64,000 nt of DNA from Burkholderia sp. FERM BP-3421 (GCF_028657905.1 NZ_CP117782.1:2356001-2420000), one strand, 5' to 3'. Positions 7,624 to 16,847 are shown, counted from the first letter of the stretch. Notes: generated by a model from the letters alone, not told the origin. Program-made: numbers and translations.

Positions 7624-9321
7624 TCAGCCGCGCTTGCTCTCCTCGTCGCGCTCTTCCTTGTAGCGCATCTCGAAATCGTGCAGCCGGGCCGCGATGATCG
7701 ACTGCTCGTAGAAGCTCGCCGCCTTGTTGTCGCGCGCCTCGCGCAGCTGGCGGATCGCCGCGGGCCACGCGCCGTCGAGCGCGAATTTCTCCGCGAGCGC
7801 GCGCCGCTGCGTGATGCCGTCGCCCGTGCCGAGCGCCGCCTGCGCGAGGAAATTCCACCATTCCGGACGCGTGGGGTCCGCCTGCGTTTCCACCTTCGCG
7901 CGCGCCTGCGCATCCGCATAGCGGCGCGCGGCGAGCAGCGCCTGGAGATGCGCGGCGATCGCCGCATGCGAGCCCGGCCAGCGCTGCTGCGCGGCGGCCG
8001 CGAGCCGCACCGCATCGTCGTTGCGGCCCGCGCGACGCGCGATCTCGACCTCCAGCAGGTCAAGGCTCGGCGTGCTGCGCAGCGTCTCGCCCTCCTCCTG
8101 CCGGGTCCGCTCGAAATCCGCACGGGCCGCGGCGAGCGCCTGGCCGGCCGCGTCGTAACGGCCCGCGAGCAGCTCGCCGAACGCGACGCCGTAGACGTTC
8201 GCCGCCGGGCTCGCCGCCGTCCGCTCGTCGACCTCGGTGCGCAGGCGCCGCACCTCGTTCGCGATATCGGTCGGCGAACGGTTCTGCAGGATCCGCAGCC
8301 GCGCGCGCACGAACGCATATTCGGCGGACTGGCGCGGCTGGCGATAGGGCGCGCGCCGCGCGCGATCGTCCATGTCGGCGATCCGCTCGCCCGTCAGCGG
8401 GTGGGTGCGCGCATAGGCGGGCACGCCCGCATCGCCCATCGAGGCCCGTTCGAGACGCTCGAAGAAGCCCGGCATCCCGTACGGATCGAAGCCCGCGGCC
8501 GCGAGCAGTTGGAAGCCGACCCGGTCCGCCTCGCGCTCGGCGCCGCGCGAGAAGCGCAGCTGGTTGTCGATCGCGTAGGCCTGGCCGCCCAGCGCGATCG
8601 CGCTGCCGAGATCGCCGCTGCGCGCGAGGATCCCGGCCAGCACCCCGAGCAGCATCGTCGCGAGCGCCGCGTAGCCGGTCTTCTCGCTCGCGCCGATCAT
8701 CCGCGCGATGTGCCGTTGCAGCACGTGGCCCATCTCGTGACCGAGCACCGACGCCAGCTCCGACTCGGTGCGCGTCATCACGACGAGGCCGCTGTTGACG
8801 CCGATGAAGCCGCCCGGCAGGGAAAACGCGTTGATCTGCGGGTCGCGCATCGCGAACAGGTCGAAATCGGGCGCGTAGCCGCCGATGAAGCGCGCGTTCG
8901 CGGCCACCGCGAGCCGCGACGCGACGCTGTTCAGGTAGTCGCGCACGAGCCAGTCGTCGAGATAGTCGGGATCGCGCCGCACCTCGCGCATCACGCGCTC
9001 GCCGAGCCGGCGCTCGGCCTGCGGCGTCAGCGCACCGCCGGAGCCGTCGCCGAGATCGGGCAGTTGCTGGATCCGCAGCGGCGCGCGCAAACTGGGCGTG
9101 ATCCCGCCCGATGCGCCCGACAGGCGGTTTTCCACGCCGCCGTAGGTGCCGAACACGCCGGGCGCGATGCCCGACGGCAGCGCCGGCACGGTCGAGATCG
9201 ATTCCGGCGCGAACGGCGCGGCTTCGAGCGGCAGGGCGTCGGCGCGCGACTGCGCATGTCCGCCCGACGGACAGGCCAGCACGACCGACAACGAGACGAC
9301 GAACAACGATTTGACGCGCAT
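7624..9321 (-). CDS. BepA-like periplasmic M48 metalloprotease with C-terminal TPR region
   Basis: A 565-residue M48 zinc metallopeptidase of the BepA/YfgC type, which in E. coli degrades or helps assemble outer-membrane proteins such as LptD. Residues 1-23 form a signal peptide ending in GGHA, and this is why the ATG at 9321 is chosen over an upstream in-frame one. The zinc site is HEMGHVLQRH, with a glutamate ligand expected in the following GAEREADRVGF segment. The second half is alanine-rich and helical, as expected for tetratricopeptide repeats. The gene is divergent from moaC. Confidence 0.9.
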   Translation of the reverse strand: MRVKSLFVVSLSVVLACPSGGHAQSRADALPLEAAPFAPESISTVPALPSGIAPGVFGTYGGVENRLSGASGGITPSLRAPLRIQQLPDLGDGSGGALTPQAERRLGERVMREVRRDPDYLDDWLVRDYLNSVASRLAVAANARFIGGYAPDFDLFAMRDPQINAFSLPGGFIGVNSGLVVMTRTESELASVLGHEMGHVLQRHIARMIGASEKTGYAALATMLLGVLAGILARSGDLGSAIALGGQAYAIDNQLRFSRGAEREADRVGFQLLAAAGFDPYGMPGFFERLERASMGDAGVPAYARTHPLTGERIADMDDRARRAPYRQPRQSAEYAFVRARLRILQNRSPTDIANEVRRLRTEVDERTAASPAANVYGVAFGELLAGRYDAAGQALAAARADFERTRQEEGETLRSTPSLDLLEVEIARRAGRNDDAVRLAAAAQQRWPGSHAAIAAHLQALLAARRYADAQARAKVETQADPTRPEWWNFLAQAALGTGDGITQRRALAEKFALDGAWPAAIRQLREARDNKAASFYEQSIIAARLHDFEMRYKEERDEESKRG

Positions 9322-9438
9322 GAACGAAAGGATCGACGGCCGCGGCGCCGCGCGCACCGGCCCGGATGGATGCGTCATTGTAACGGCCGTGCCGCGACGC
9401 GCCGCTGCTATGATAGGCGCCCTCTGAAGGAGCCCTCC

Positions 9439-9918
9439 ATGTCCCAACTCACCCATTTCGACGCAGCCGGCCACGCCCACATGGTAGATGTCGGCGACAA
9501 GCAGGAGACCCGCCGCGTCGCGCTCGCGCGCGGCGCGATCCGGATGCTGCCCGACACGCTCGCGCTGATCCGCGACGGCCGCGCGAAGAAAGGCGACGTG
9601 CTGGGCGTCGCGCGGATCGCCGCGATCCAGGGCGCGAAGCGCACCGCCGATCTGATCCCGCTGTGCCATCCGCTCGCGCTCACGCGCGTCGCGGTGGAGT
9701 TCGAGTTCGACGAGGCGCTGCCCGGCGTGCGCTGCAGCGCGCAGGTCGAGACCTTCGGCCGCACCGGGGTGGAGATGGAAGCGCTGACCGCCGTGCAGGT
9801 CGGGTTGTTGACCGTGTACGACATGTGCAAGGCGGTCGATCGCGGGATGGTGATCACCGAGGTCAGCGTGCGCGAGAAGCGCGGCGGGAAATCGGGGGAT
9901 TGGAAGGCCGAGGCATAG
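9439..9918 (+). CDS. moaC: Cyclic pyranopterin monophosphate synthase
   Basis: MoaC makes cyclic pyranopterin monophosphate from the 3',8-cyclo-GTP produced by MoaA, an early step of molybdenum cofactor synthesis. The 159-residue protein has the diagnostic DLIPLCHPL active-site segment, the EMEALTAVQVGLLTVYDMCKAVD helix region and a C-terminal KSGDW. The start is fixed by an AAGGAG ribosome-binding site about eight bases before ATG 9439; a much longer open frame upstream is only the complement of the protease gene. It is divergent from the BepA-like gene with a 117-base intergenic region. Confidence 0.95.
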   Translation: MSQLTHFDAAGHAHMVDVGDKQETRRVALARGAIRMLPDTLALIRDGRAKKGDVLGVARIAAIQGAKRTADLIPLCHPLALTRVAVEFEFDEALPGVRCSAQVETFGRTGVEMEALTAVQVGLLTVYDMCKAVDRGMVITEVSVREKRGGKSGDWKAEA

Positions 9919-10039
9919 CACGCGCCGGCCCCGGCTCGATGCGGCGCGGCGCCGGCATCCGCCGCGCCGCCTTCGTCAGGCCCCATCGCGAGGCATCCCG
10001 CTCGCGGCATGCGCCGGCCGGCCGCGCACGCGCCCCGCG

Positions 10040-10708
10040 TCACGCCGCCACGGCGCCCGGCCGCTCTCCCGCTGCGGCGTCCTGATCCGGGAGCGGATCG
10101 GACAGATCGATCGCTGCGCACCGTCCGGTGCGCAGCAGTTCCACGAATTCGTGCTGAGACGTCGCCAACCAGGCCTTCGCGACCCACACGCCTTCACCCG
10201 CCCCCGCGCCGCGGTGCCTGGCATAGAGCCGGAACCCCACGTTGCCCTGCCGCTCGTCCGTATCGGCCAGCGCCTGCTCCACCTGCACGTACCAGTGGCC
10301 CGAGCGGCTTTCGAGGCTGTCCGTTTCCCTGAATGCATAGAGCGGCGGTTCGCCCTGGGTCTCGACGGGATACCGGATCGCGAACGACATGATCCGCTTG
10401 TGATCCTCCGAGTCGGACAGCCTTTCGCCATTCGCCTCGATCTGTTTCTTCAGCGCCTCGTGCGAGACGCCGTACAGTTCGTGCGAACGCTTGTCGCGCA
10501 AAGCCTGGGTCTTTTCGTCGTCGAGGTACTCGTTGTAGCCGACATCGAGCGCCGGCTTGAACGATGCCGGCACCCAGAAGTACCAGTCCTTCGCAAAACC
10601 GTTCACGCCATTCCGGCAGTCCGAGAACGCGATCAGGTTGAACGGCGCCCGCTTTCGTTTCTGAGTTTCGATCTGCATACGTTCATCGCCTTCCATCTTC
10701 GTCGACAT
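10040..10708 (-). CDS. Hypothetical protein
   Basis: A 222-residue soluble protein I do not recognise. It begins with a basic stretch (KRKRAPFNL), has an aromatic segment GFAKDWYFWVPASF near residue 40 and a charged middle. There is no signal peptide or membrane helix. A GGAGAGG ribosome-binding site five bases before ATG 10708 supports the start. It is probably not metabolic by context: the neighbours on the same strand are also small proteins of unknown function. Confidence 0.6.
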   Translation of the reverse strand: MSTKMEGDERMQIETQKRKRAPFNLIAFSDCRNGVNGFAKDWYFWVPASFKPALDVGYNEYLDDEKTQALRDKRSHELYGVSHEALKKQIEANGERLSDSEDHKRIMSFAIRYPVETQGEPPLYAFRETDSLESRSGHWYVQVEQALADTDERQGNVGFRLYARHRGAGAGEGVWVAKAWLATSQHEFVELLRTGRCAAIDLSDPLPDQDAAAGERPGAVAA

Positions 10709-10768
10709 CCATGCCTCTCCTCGATTCGAGACCGCGATCCGGCTTCGTCAATCCGACTCCGGCCACCG

Positions 10769-11353
10769 TCAGGGAGCGCTCAACAGTTCGGGCGGAAACG
10801 TGACGGCGGTCAGCTTCCACGACCACAAGCCGCTGCGCTTGAACGTGAACACTGCCGGCTCCGCGCCCTGGCGTCGCCCTTCCACGGCAACCGTGGACCA
10901 GTTACGGTAACGCACGGAATAATCAGCGGACGCGGACGAGGACCGGGCGGCGGACGATGCGTCCGGCACCGGGACTTCAGCGCCTTTCTCCACCCGCTTC
11001 GGGCCCGCGTTCGCCATCATCTGCATCACGCCCGCGGGCGTCACCATCGTGTCGATCACTTGATTGGCGACGCCCATGCCCAGCATCATCCCGACGCCCG
11101 CGAACGGGTTGTCCTTCAGGTCCGCGTCGTTCGACAGCTTGTTCTGCATCATGATCAGGATCTGCGCGCGCAAACTCTCGCGCACCGCGGGGAAATCGAC
11201 ATCGGACGCGAAGGCGTCCGCATCCTGGTCGACGATGGCCGAGCGCATCGCGTGCAGCGTGAGATAAGGACTGACATAACTGGCGACCGCGCCGCCGAAC
11301 ACGACAACCCCGACGATCTTGACGAGCGTTTTCTGTTTCATGGCCTCTCGCAT
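10769..11353 (-). CDS. DUF2939-family protein
   Basis: A 194-residue protein with one N-terminal hydrophobic segment (KIVGVVVFGGAVASYV) and the body pattern of the DUF2939 family: SPYLTLHAMRSAIVDQDADAFASDVDF followed by a segment of conserved basic and hydrophobic residues. The N-terminal helix suggests an inner-membrane-anchored or exported protein. DUF2939 has no known function. A second in-frame ATG at 11341 (MKQKTLVK) is equally possible as the start; neither has a well-placed ribosome-binding site. Confidence 0.7.
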   Translation of the reverse strand: MREAMKQKTLVKIVGVVVFGGAVASYVSPYLTLHAMRSAIVDQDADAFASDVDFPAVRESLRAQILIMMQNKLSNDADLKDNPFAGVGMMLGMGVANQVIDTMVTPAGVMQMMANAGPKRVEKGAEVPVPDASSAARSSSASADYSVRYRNWSTVAVEGRRQGAEPAVFTFKRSGLWSWKLTAVTFPPELLSAP

Positions 11354-11530
11354 TTTCTTTCATTTTTATTGCGCGGCCACTATACACGCCTTTCAAATTG
11401 CATGAAATCCCGAGGCCGCGCCTCATCCAGCCGGTACGACGCGGGTAGTTGGAGATCCTTCAGCCGCAGCGCCTCGAAGGCATCCGGCGCAGGCGATAGC
11501 GCCGCGCGCCTCGCCGTCCGACGGCTCGCC

Positions 11531-11869
11531 CTAACGCCCTTTCAACGCGGCGGCCACGCGTTTCTTCGCGCTCGCCAGCGTGGCCTTGGCCTGCGTCAAC
11601 CCGCGTTCGGCCTCGTCGAGCGCCGCCAGATCGGCGGCCAATCCGCTGTCGGCGAACCAGGCGGTCACGCTCTCGACCTGCTCGCGATTGCCGCTCACGA
11701 TGTCGGCGCAGCAACCGTTCAGGATCGCGAGACGGTGCTTGCAGGACACGCCGTTCACGCCCGCCGGGCACGAACAATACGTGGCGATGCGGCCGCCGTC
11801 GCGCCGCTCGAAGGTCAATGCGTAGGGGTCGGCGGCCGATCCCTGAACCAGGAAGTCAATTCTGTCCAT
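11531..11869 (-). CDS. Small SWIM zinc-finger protein
   Basis: A 112-residue protein whose centre carries a SWIM motif, C-x-C-x(8)-C-x-H (CSCPAGVNGVSCKH, residues about 32-45). SWIM domains bind zinc and mediate DNA or protein interactions, and are usually part of larger helicases or transposases. Here the motif makes up most of a small protein with an alanine-rich helical tail, so it is either a stand-alone zinc-binding protein or a reduced relative of a larger one. No partner is encoded nearby. Confidence 0.65.
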   Translation of the reverse strand: MDRIDFLVQGSAADPYALTFERRDGGRIATYCSCPAGVNGVSCKHRLAILNGCCADIVSGNREQVESVTAWFADSGLAADLAALDEAERGLTQAKATLASAKKRVAAALKGR

Positions 11870-12289
11870 GCGCGTCGCTCCGGTCGTTCGAGGAGGAGAA
11901 GCCTCGCATTCTTCACTGCGCGCCCGCGGCCAGGCAAGCGCCTCCGGCCGTCGTCCCGGTGTGCATTGCCCCTGCCGGCGCTCAGCCGACGCAGCGGATG
12001 CACGCCCGCCCGTGGTCGGCGCGCATGTCGCCCACGGGCTGGCGCGCCTGGCCGAAATGTTGAAAATGGCTTCGGGAAAGAATGAGCGACGTGCTTACGC
12101 CGCATGAACGGGCATCAGGTCGACACCCTGCCGGATCGACACGCGTGAAGATCGGCGGCTCGGCGAGGGGCCGCGTCGCGTGCGATGGACACGCGGCCCA
12201 CGATGCATCGCGGGCATCGCAAACGGCGTGCGCGCCAACGCATGCGCGAATGCCGGCGACCACCTTCGCCGCCGGCTTGCGCAACGGTG
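11870..12289. other. Intergenic region, no gene seen
   Basis: 420 bases between the SWIM protein start and the DUF2501 gene end. Open frames here have no recognisable similarity, good ribosome-binding site or codon pattern like the neighbours. I see no tRNA, repeat or clear terminator. Confidence 0.5.
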
Positions 12290-12751
12290 TTACAGCAGCG
12301 ATTTCGCCTGCGACAGGATCTTGTCGCAAACCTGCTTGGTGACCTGCTCCTTCAAACCACCGCCGCTGAGATCCAGCGTCTTGCCGTTGCCCGCGTCGAG
12401 GATCCCGCTCGCGCCGCTCGTATAGCCGCTGTCCGACGAGGCGCCGCCGCCCAGCTTGCTCATCAGCGCATCCTTGACCGACGACGCGCCGCCGCCGCCC
12501 GCGCCGCCGAGATAGTTGTTCTTGATGCAGAACTGCAGCACGCCGGCGACGTTGCTGCTGCTCGACGAGGTCAGCGACGAGCCGCCCAGCGCGCCGCCGA
12601 TGCCGCCGAGATTGCCGAGCGCGCTCGATGAATCGCCCGAGCCGGTCGCCTGCTTCAGCATGTCGCCGAGCTGGGCGTGTGCAGCCGACAACGGCACGAG
12701 CGCCGCGAACAGGACGCCGAAAACCGTACTGCGGTATGGGTTCGCCTTCAT
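12290..12751 (-). CDS. DUF2501-family exported protein (YjjA-like)
   Basis: A 153-residue exported protein. Residues 1-26 are a signal peptide ending in SAAHA, followed by a glycine/serine-rich region and a C-terminal conserved part with two cysteines (LQFCIKNNYL and KQVCDKILSQ) that could form a disulfide in the periplasm. This matches DUF2501, the family of E. coli YjjA, whose role is not known. It is a single-gene unit by spacing. Confidence 0.8.
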   Translation of the reverse strand: MKANPYRSTVFGVLFAALVPLSAAHAQLGDMLKQATGSGDSSSALGNLGGIGGALGGSSLTSSSSSNVAGVLQFCIKNNYLGGAGGGGASSVKDALMSKLGGGASSDSGYTSGASGILDAGNGKTLDLSGGGLKEQVTKQVCDKILSQAKSLL

Positions 12752-12913
12752 GAGTTCTCCCTATGGCTATGGACAGTCGACCGTCGAGGACGGCGGCCTC
12801 AAGCATACCTGAACGACTCGCGCGAAGCGCCCGCGCCACGATCCGAGGCGAGCGTCGCCCCGCTGGGCGAGCCGCGCGCATCCGCCCGGAAACGGTTCCG
12901 CCCGGTCAGTAAA

Positions 12914-12957
12914 AAAGCCGCCGATCGACATGGCCCGGGCCACGGATCGGCGGCTTT
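12914..12957 (-). terminator. Intrinsic terminator downstream of pglL
   Basis: A perfect 13-base stem (AAAGCCGCCGATC / GATCGGCGGCTTT) surrounds a palindromic loop, and is followed on the minus strand by a run of six T. It lies 33 bases past the pglL stop, so it ends the pilin-pglL transcript. Confidence 0.85.
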
Positions 12958-12990
12958 CCTGATCGATGCCGCAGTGCGCGCGCGACGCGC

Positions 12991-14769
12991 TCAATCGTCG
13001 TCGTCGTCCTCATCGTCGGACTGGGCGGGCGGTTCGCCATACTGGGCGTACACCGCCGTCTTGAAGGATTTGAGCGACGGCTGCGCATCGAGCAGGCGAT
13101 ACAGCCCCGCGAGCTGGGTCGGCCAGTCATGCAGCTGCTTCGCGAAAATATGCAGCCGCTCCACCGTATCAAGCGCGTCGGCCTCGCGGCCATCGAGCGC
13201 CTGCAACACCGCATAGCGGCGCAGCACCGTCTCGCCCGGCAGCAGCGAGATCGCGCGCTCGTGCGCCGCGAGCTTGGCGGGCAGATCGTCGCGCGAGATC
13301 GTCATCAGCGTGGCCGCGCCGTAATCGCCCCATGCGCGGAACAGGAACGACGGCGCCTCGCGATACTGCTCCGCCGGATTCGCGCCGTAGTACAGCACCT
13401 CGGCGCGCTGGTAATCACGCAGCACCGGATACGCGACCAGCAAGCCGCCGAACGACAGCACGGCCAGCAGCGCGAACGCGACGCGGCCCGGCACGAAGCG
13501 CAGCGGCCGGGTGTCGAGCAGGCCGATCACGAACATCGCGGGCAGCAGGAAGAACGTGTATTGCTGCGGATACTCGACGAGCGCGTGCATCAGCAGGATG
13601 CCGATCAGCGCCACGCCGAACACGCGTCCGCTCGACTGTGGTTCGCGCAGCACGCGAGCGAACCACAGACCGAGGCTCGCGATCAGCACGCCGAGGCCGA
13701 GCACGCCCGACTTCGCGAGCAGGTCGATGAAAATGTCGTGTGAATTGTTCGCGATCTCGACGCCGCCGAGACGGCGCACCAGTTCGAATTGATGGATCGG
13801 GAACTCGCCCCAACCGACGCCGAGCAGCGGATGCTCGCGGAACATCGCGAGACCGTACTTCCACAACGCGAGCCGCGGCGTGATCTGGCCGGCGTCGCGC
13901 ATCCGGTCGGCCGCCGATTCGGCCAGCCCAAGCTGGAAATGCAGGTTGGCCCAGCGCACCGCGACGTTGACCGCGACGAACAGCACGCCGAGCGCCACCG
14001 GGATGAGCCATGCGCGACGCGTCGCCCCGATGGGCGCATCGCGCCGTTCCGCGAACGCCATCCAGAAGCCCGCCACCACCATCACGCCTACCTGCAGCCA
14101 GGGGCCGCGCGATACCGTCAACGCCAGCCCGATCGACAGCAGCACCGACAGCGCGCCCCACACCCACACGCGCAGGCGTCGCGTCTGCACGAGGTAGAGC
14201 GCGCCCGCGAGCGCGAACGCCATGTAGGTCGCGAGATGGTTCGCCTGCGCCATGTTGCCGTAAGGCCGCCGCGCGACCGATACGCCATAGGTGACCACGA
14301 ACGGCGATAACGCATCCTCGAGCCGATACAGCTGCGCGATCTGGCAGAACACCGCGAACAGCCCGCCGACGATCAGCGCCCCGGCCATCATCCGCAAGGT
14401 CTCGTCGCGCAGTTGGGCGCGCGCGAGCGCATAACCCGACTGCATCGCGACGAGCGCCGTCAGCAGGTAACCGAGCGCCAGCCAGTTCATCGACGGCTGA
14501 TGCAGCGGCAAGCCTGCGACCTGCGCCAGCAGCACCGCGCCGAAACCGAGCGGAGCGATCAGCGCCGCGGGCGCCGCGAACGGCTCGGCCGGCCCCGCGC
14601 TGCGCGCGAGCAGCACGATCGTCGCGCCGAGCAGCGCGTACAGCGCAAATGCCGTGAATTCCGAATAAAAGGTCGGGATCGGGTACGTATGGTTGGTGAC
14701 CGCGTAAGGCAGGATCAGCGCGACGGCGAGTACGACGAGCGAAAGAGACCGCGTAAAGATGGAAGGCAT
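12991..14769 (-). CDS. pglL: PglL-type protein O-oligosaccharyltransferase (Wzy/WaaL-like)
   Basis: A 592-residue inner-membrane protein with about twelve hydrophobic segments in the first 430 residues, then a soluble C-terminal part ending in an acidic tail (DDEDDDDD). The long periplasmic loop has GVGWGEFPIHQFEL and NNSHDIFIDLLAKSG, which match the pattern of the PglL O-oligosaccharyltransferases, including the conserved histidine region. These enzymes transfer a lipid-linked glycan to serines of pilins and other periplasmic proteins. The pilin gene upstream on the same strand supports that role. ATG 14769 is chosen because it opens a normal first helix. Alternatives are the related O-antigen ligase or polymerase. 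Confidence 0.85.
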   Translation of the reverse strand: MPSIFTRSLSLVVLAVALILPYAVTNHTYPIPTFYSEFTAFALYALLGATIVLLARSAGPAEPFAAPAALIAPLGFGAVLLAQVAGLPLHQPSMNWLALGYLLTALVAMQSGYALARAQLRDETLRMMAGALIVGGLFAVFCQIAQLYRLEDALSPFVVTYGVSVARRPYGNMAQANHLATYMAFALAGALYLVQTRRLRVWVWGALSVLLSIGLALTVSRGPWLQVGVMVVAGFWMAFAERRDAPIGATRRAWLIPVALGVLFVAVNVAVRWANLHFQLGLAESAADRMRDAGQITPRLALWKYGLAMFREHPLLGVGWGEFPIHQFELVRRLGGVEIANNSHDIFIDLLAKSGVLGLGVLIASLGLWFARVLREPQSSGRVFGVALIGILLMHALVEYPQQYTFFLLPAMFVIGLLDTRPLRFVPGRVAFALLAVLSFGGLLVAYPVLRDYQRAEVLYYGANPAEQYREAPSFLFRAWGDYGAATLMTISRDDLPAKLAAHERAISLLPGETVLRRYAVLQALDGREADALDTVERLHIFAKQLHDWPTQLAGLYRLLDAQPSLKSFKTAVYAQYGEPPAQSDDEDDDDD

Positions 14770-14933
14770 GAGCGAACCGGGTGTCGGCAACCGGCGCAAC
14801 TATACAAAAAAAACCTTCTCCTGTGCGGGGCGTCGCGCACCCTGTGACGCAGATGCGCAGCACGGTCGGCGCCGAAGCGCGCGAACTGCCGGCGGCCGCC
14901 GCGAAGATGCGGTCGGCGAGGTGCGCTGGCGGG

Positions 14934-15374
14934 GGCCGACGAGGTGAGGCCGGCGAGGCATGGCTGACGAAGCGTGGCTGATAAGGCGTGGCCGGCGAAG
15001 CGTGGCTGATGAGGCGTGGCCGACGAGGTGGGACGAGAGACGCTGCCGACGAAGCGTGGCCGACGAGGTGGGACGAGAGACGCTGCCGACGAAGCGTGGC
15101 CGACGAGGTGGGACGAGAGACGCTGCCGACGAAGCGTGGCCGACGAGGTGGGGCTGACGAGGCGTAGCCTGCGAAGCGTGGCTGATGAGGCGTTGCCGAC
15201 GAGGCGGGGCCCGCGAGACGCGGCCGACGAAGCGCGGCCGACGAGGCGTGGCCGGTAAGACATGGCTGACGAGGTGGGACCGCGAGGTGCGGTCAACGAG
15301 GCGCGGCGGGCGAAGTGTGGCCGGCGAAATATGACCAACGAGGCGTAGCCGGCGAGATGCGGCCGACCGGATAG
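14934..15374. repeat. Degenerate 14-bp tandem repeat array between pilin and pglL
   Basis: About 31 head-to-tail units with plus-strand consensus GGCYGRYGARGCGT fill nearly the whole gap between the pilin stop and the pglL start. Most units are 14 bases, a few are 13. A higher-order unit of 40 bases (14+13+13) is present as three identical copies at 15021-15060, 15061-15100 and 15101-15140, then a partial fourth. Because 14 is not a multiple of three, the arginine/serine-rich open frames through this stretch are unlikely to be genes. Confidence 0.9.
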
Positions 15375-15422
15375 GCCCGCCAGGCACGACCACACCCCGA
15401 AGCAAGCAACGAGTACAGCCGC

Positions 15423-16028
15423 CTACGTGCGACACTCCGGCGGCGCGAGCCGGCCCGCGAGAGTCGGCGCATCGCCCGGCAGCGGCCCCGCGCCCGGCGC
15501 GGGCAGCGACGACGCGCGCTTGCCCTCCGCAAAGCACTCCCAAGCAAGCGTGCCCGCCTGCGCCTCGTCCTTGGCGAGCGCCACCCGCCCGCTCGGCGCC
15601 TCCGCGCGATCGGGCACGGACGGCACGAGCACCAGCGTATTGGCGCCCGCCGGCGCGACCCGCGACGTGAACGCGATCGTGATCTGGCCGGTGTCGTCGT
15701 CGATCCGGACGGCGTCGACATTGCGGGTCGCGGGCGGCGCGACATAGCCGCCGGCGAGGCCGGCCCCGCTCGCCGCGTTTTCCGCCACAGCGAGACGCGC
15801 CGGCGCCGCGAGCGCGAGCCCCTCGCCGACCCGCCCGCGCGTCAGATAATCCCGATAGGCGGGAATCGCATACGCGGCGATCACGCCGACGATCGCCAGC
15901 ACGATCATCAACTCGATCAGCGTGAATCCGGTGCGGCGGGCGATCCCGCGGCGGGCGAACCCGCGGCGCACAACACGCGAGCGCCGCGCAAGGCGGCGGA
16001 ACAGGCAAACGGAAAAGGCTTCGAACAT
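15423..16028 (-). CDS. Type IV pilin-like protein with unusually long leader
   Basis: A 201-residue type IV pilin or pseudopilin. The prepilin peptidase site is RRTG/FTLIELMIVLAIVG, with the invariant Glu5 of the mature protein and the hydrophobic assembly helix. The leader before cleavage is 34 residues and very arginine rich, against about 5-10 in most type IVa pilins. The ATG at 16028 is supported by a GAGGAG site six bases upstream. Two late cysteines (C165, C199) could form the pilin D-loop disulfide. The next gene downstream on the strand is the PglL-type transferase, so this may be a glycosylated substrate. Confidence 0.88.
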   Translation of the reverse strand: MFEAFSVCLFRRLARRSRVVRRGFARRGIARRTGFTLIELMIVLAIVGVIAAYAIPAYRDYLTRGRVGEGLALAAPARLAVAENAASGAGLAGGYVAPPATRNVDAVRIDDDTGQITIAFTSRVAPAGANTLVLVPSVPDRAEAPSGRVALAKDEAQAGTLAWECFAEGKRASSLPAPGAGPLPGDAPTLAGRLAPPECRT

Positions 16029-16133
16029 CGCAGGCTCCTCAAGCGAAAACGCCTGCCAGGACGGCAGGCGCTTCGATCGTAGCCAGCGCCCGCGTCAGCG
16101 GACAGTCGGCCGGACGGCCGACGCGGCTCGGGC

Positions 16134-16847
16134 TCAGTGTGGATCCGCGTGGCCCGGCGCGGCCCGACGCTTCCTGAGCGCATAGCCGATCAGCACCACG
16201 AACAGCGCGCCCGCGATGCTCGAACCATAGACGGCGGCAGGCGTGTCGAGGAGCGGCCAGCGGTCGCCCGCCGGATCGTTGACCATCAGCCCGCCCGCGA
16301 TCCAGCCCAGCAGCGCGGCGCCGAACGTGACAATGATCGGGAAGCGATCGAGCATCTTGAGCACGAGTGTGCTGCCCCACACGATGATCGGAATGCTGAC
16401 CACGAGGCCGAAGATCACGAGCGCGATGCGATGCGACGGGTCGGCCTGCTCGGCCGCGCCCGCGATCGCGATCACGTTGTCGAGGCTCATCACCGCATCG
16501 GCGACGATGATGGTGCGGACCGCGCTCAACAGCTTGTCGGCCGGCCGGATGTTCTCGTGGCCCTCCTCGGCCGGGGCCATCAGCCGAACGCCGATCCACA
16601 GCAGCAGGATGCCGCCCGCGAACTTGAGGAGCGGCACGTCGAGCAGCACGACCGCGAACGCGATCAGCACGACGCGCAGCACGATCGCGCCGGCGGTCCC
16701 CCACAGCACGCCGCGCACCCGCTGCTCGCTCGGCAGATTGCGACAGGCGAGCGCGATCACGACCGCGTTGTCGCCGCCGAGCAGGATGTCGATGAGGACG
16801 ATCTGAACGACCGCGCCCCAGTGAAGCGTTGCGAGGAATTCGAACAT
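16134..16847 (-). CDS. TerC-family integral membrane protein
   Basis: A 237-residue TerC/YjbE-type membrane protein with about seven helices. The signature segments LLGGDNAVVIALACRNLP near the N-terminus and VADAVMSLDNVIAIAG in the middle carry the paired acidic residues thought to bind metal ions. Family members are linked to manganese homeostasis and tellurite resistance. The ATG at 16847 gives the usual TerC start; 14 extra upstream codons are not conserved in character. A shared intrinsic terminator separates it from sucD upstream. Confidence 0.88.
   Translation of the reverse strand: MFEFLATLHWGAVVQIVLIDILLGGDNAVVIALACRNLPSEQRVRGVLWGTAGAIVLRVVLIAFAVVLLDVPLLKFAGGILLLWIGVRLMAPAEEGHENIRPADKLLSAVRTIIVADAVMSLDNVIAIAGAAEQADPSHRIALVIFGLVVSIPIIVWGSTLVLKMLDRFPIIVTFGAALLGWIAGGLMVNDPAGDRWPLLDTPAAVYGSSIAGALFVVLIGYALRKRRAAPGHADPH

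Noticed and set aside
14934..15374. Possible CRISPR array
   Set aside because: Repeats directly abut with no unique spacers, and there are no cas genes in the window.
14715..15395. Repeat-containing minus-strand frame (226 codons) that looks like a pentapeptide-repeat or surface protein
   Set aside because: The underlying DNA unit is 14 bases with 13-base variants, so the reading frame shifts from unit to unit; there is no signal peptide or ribosome-binding site.
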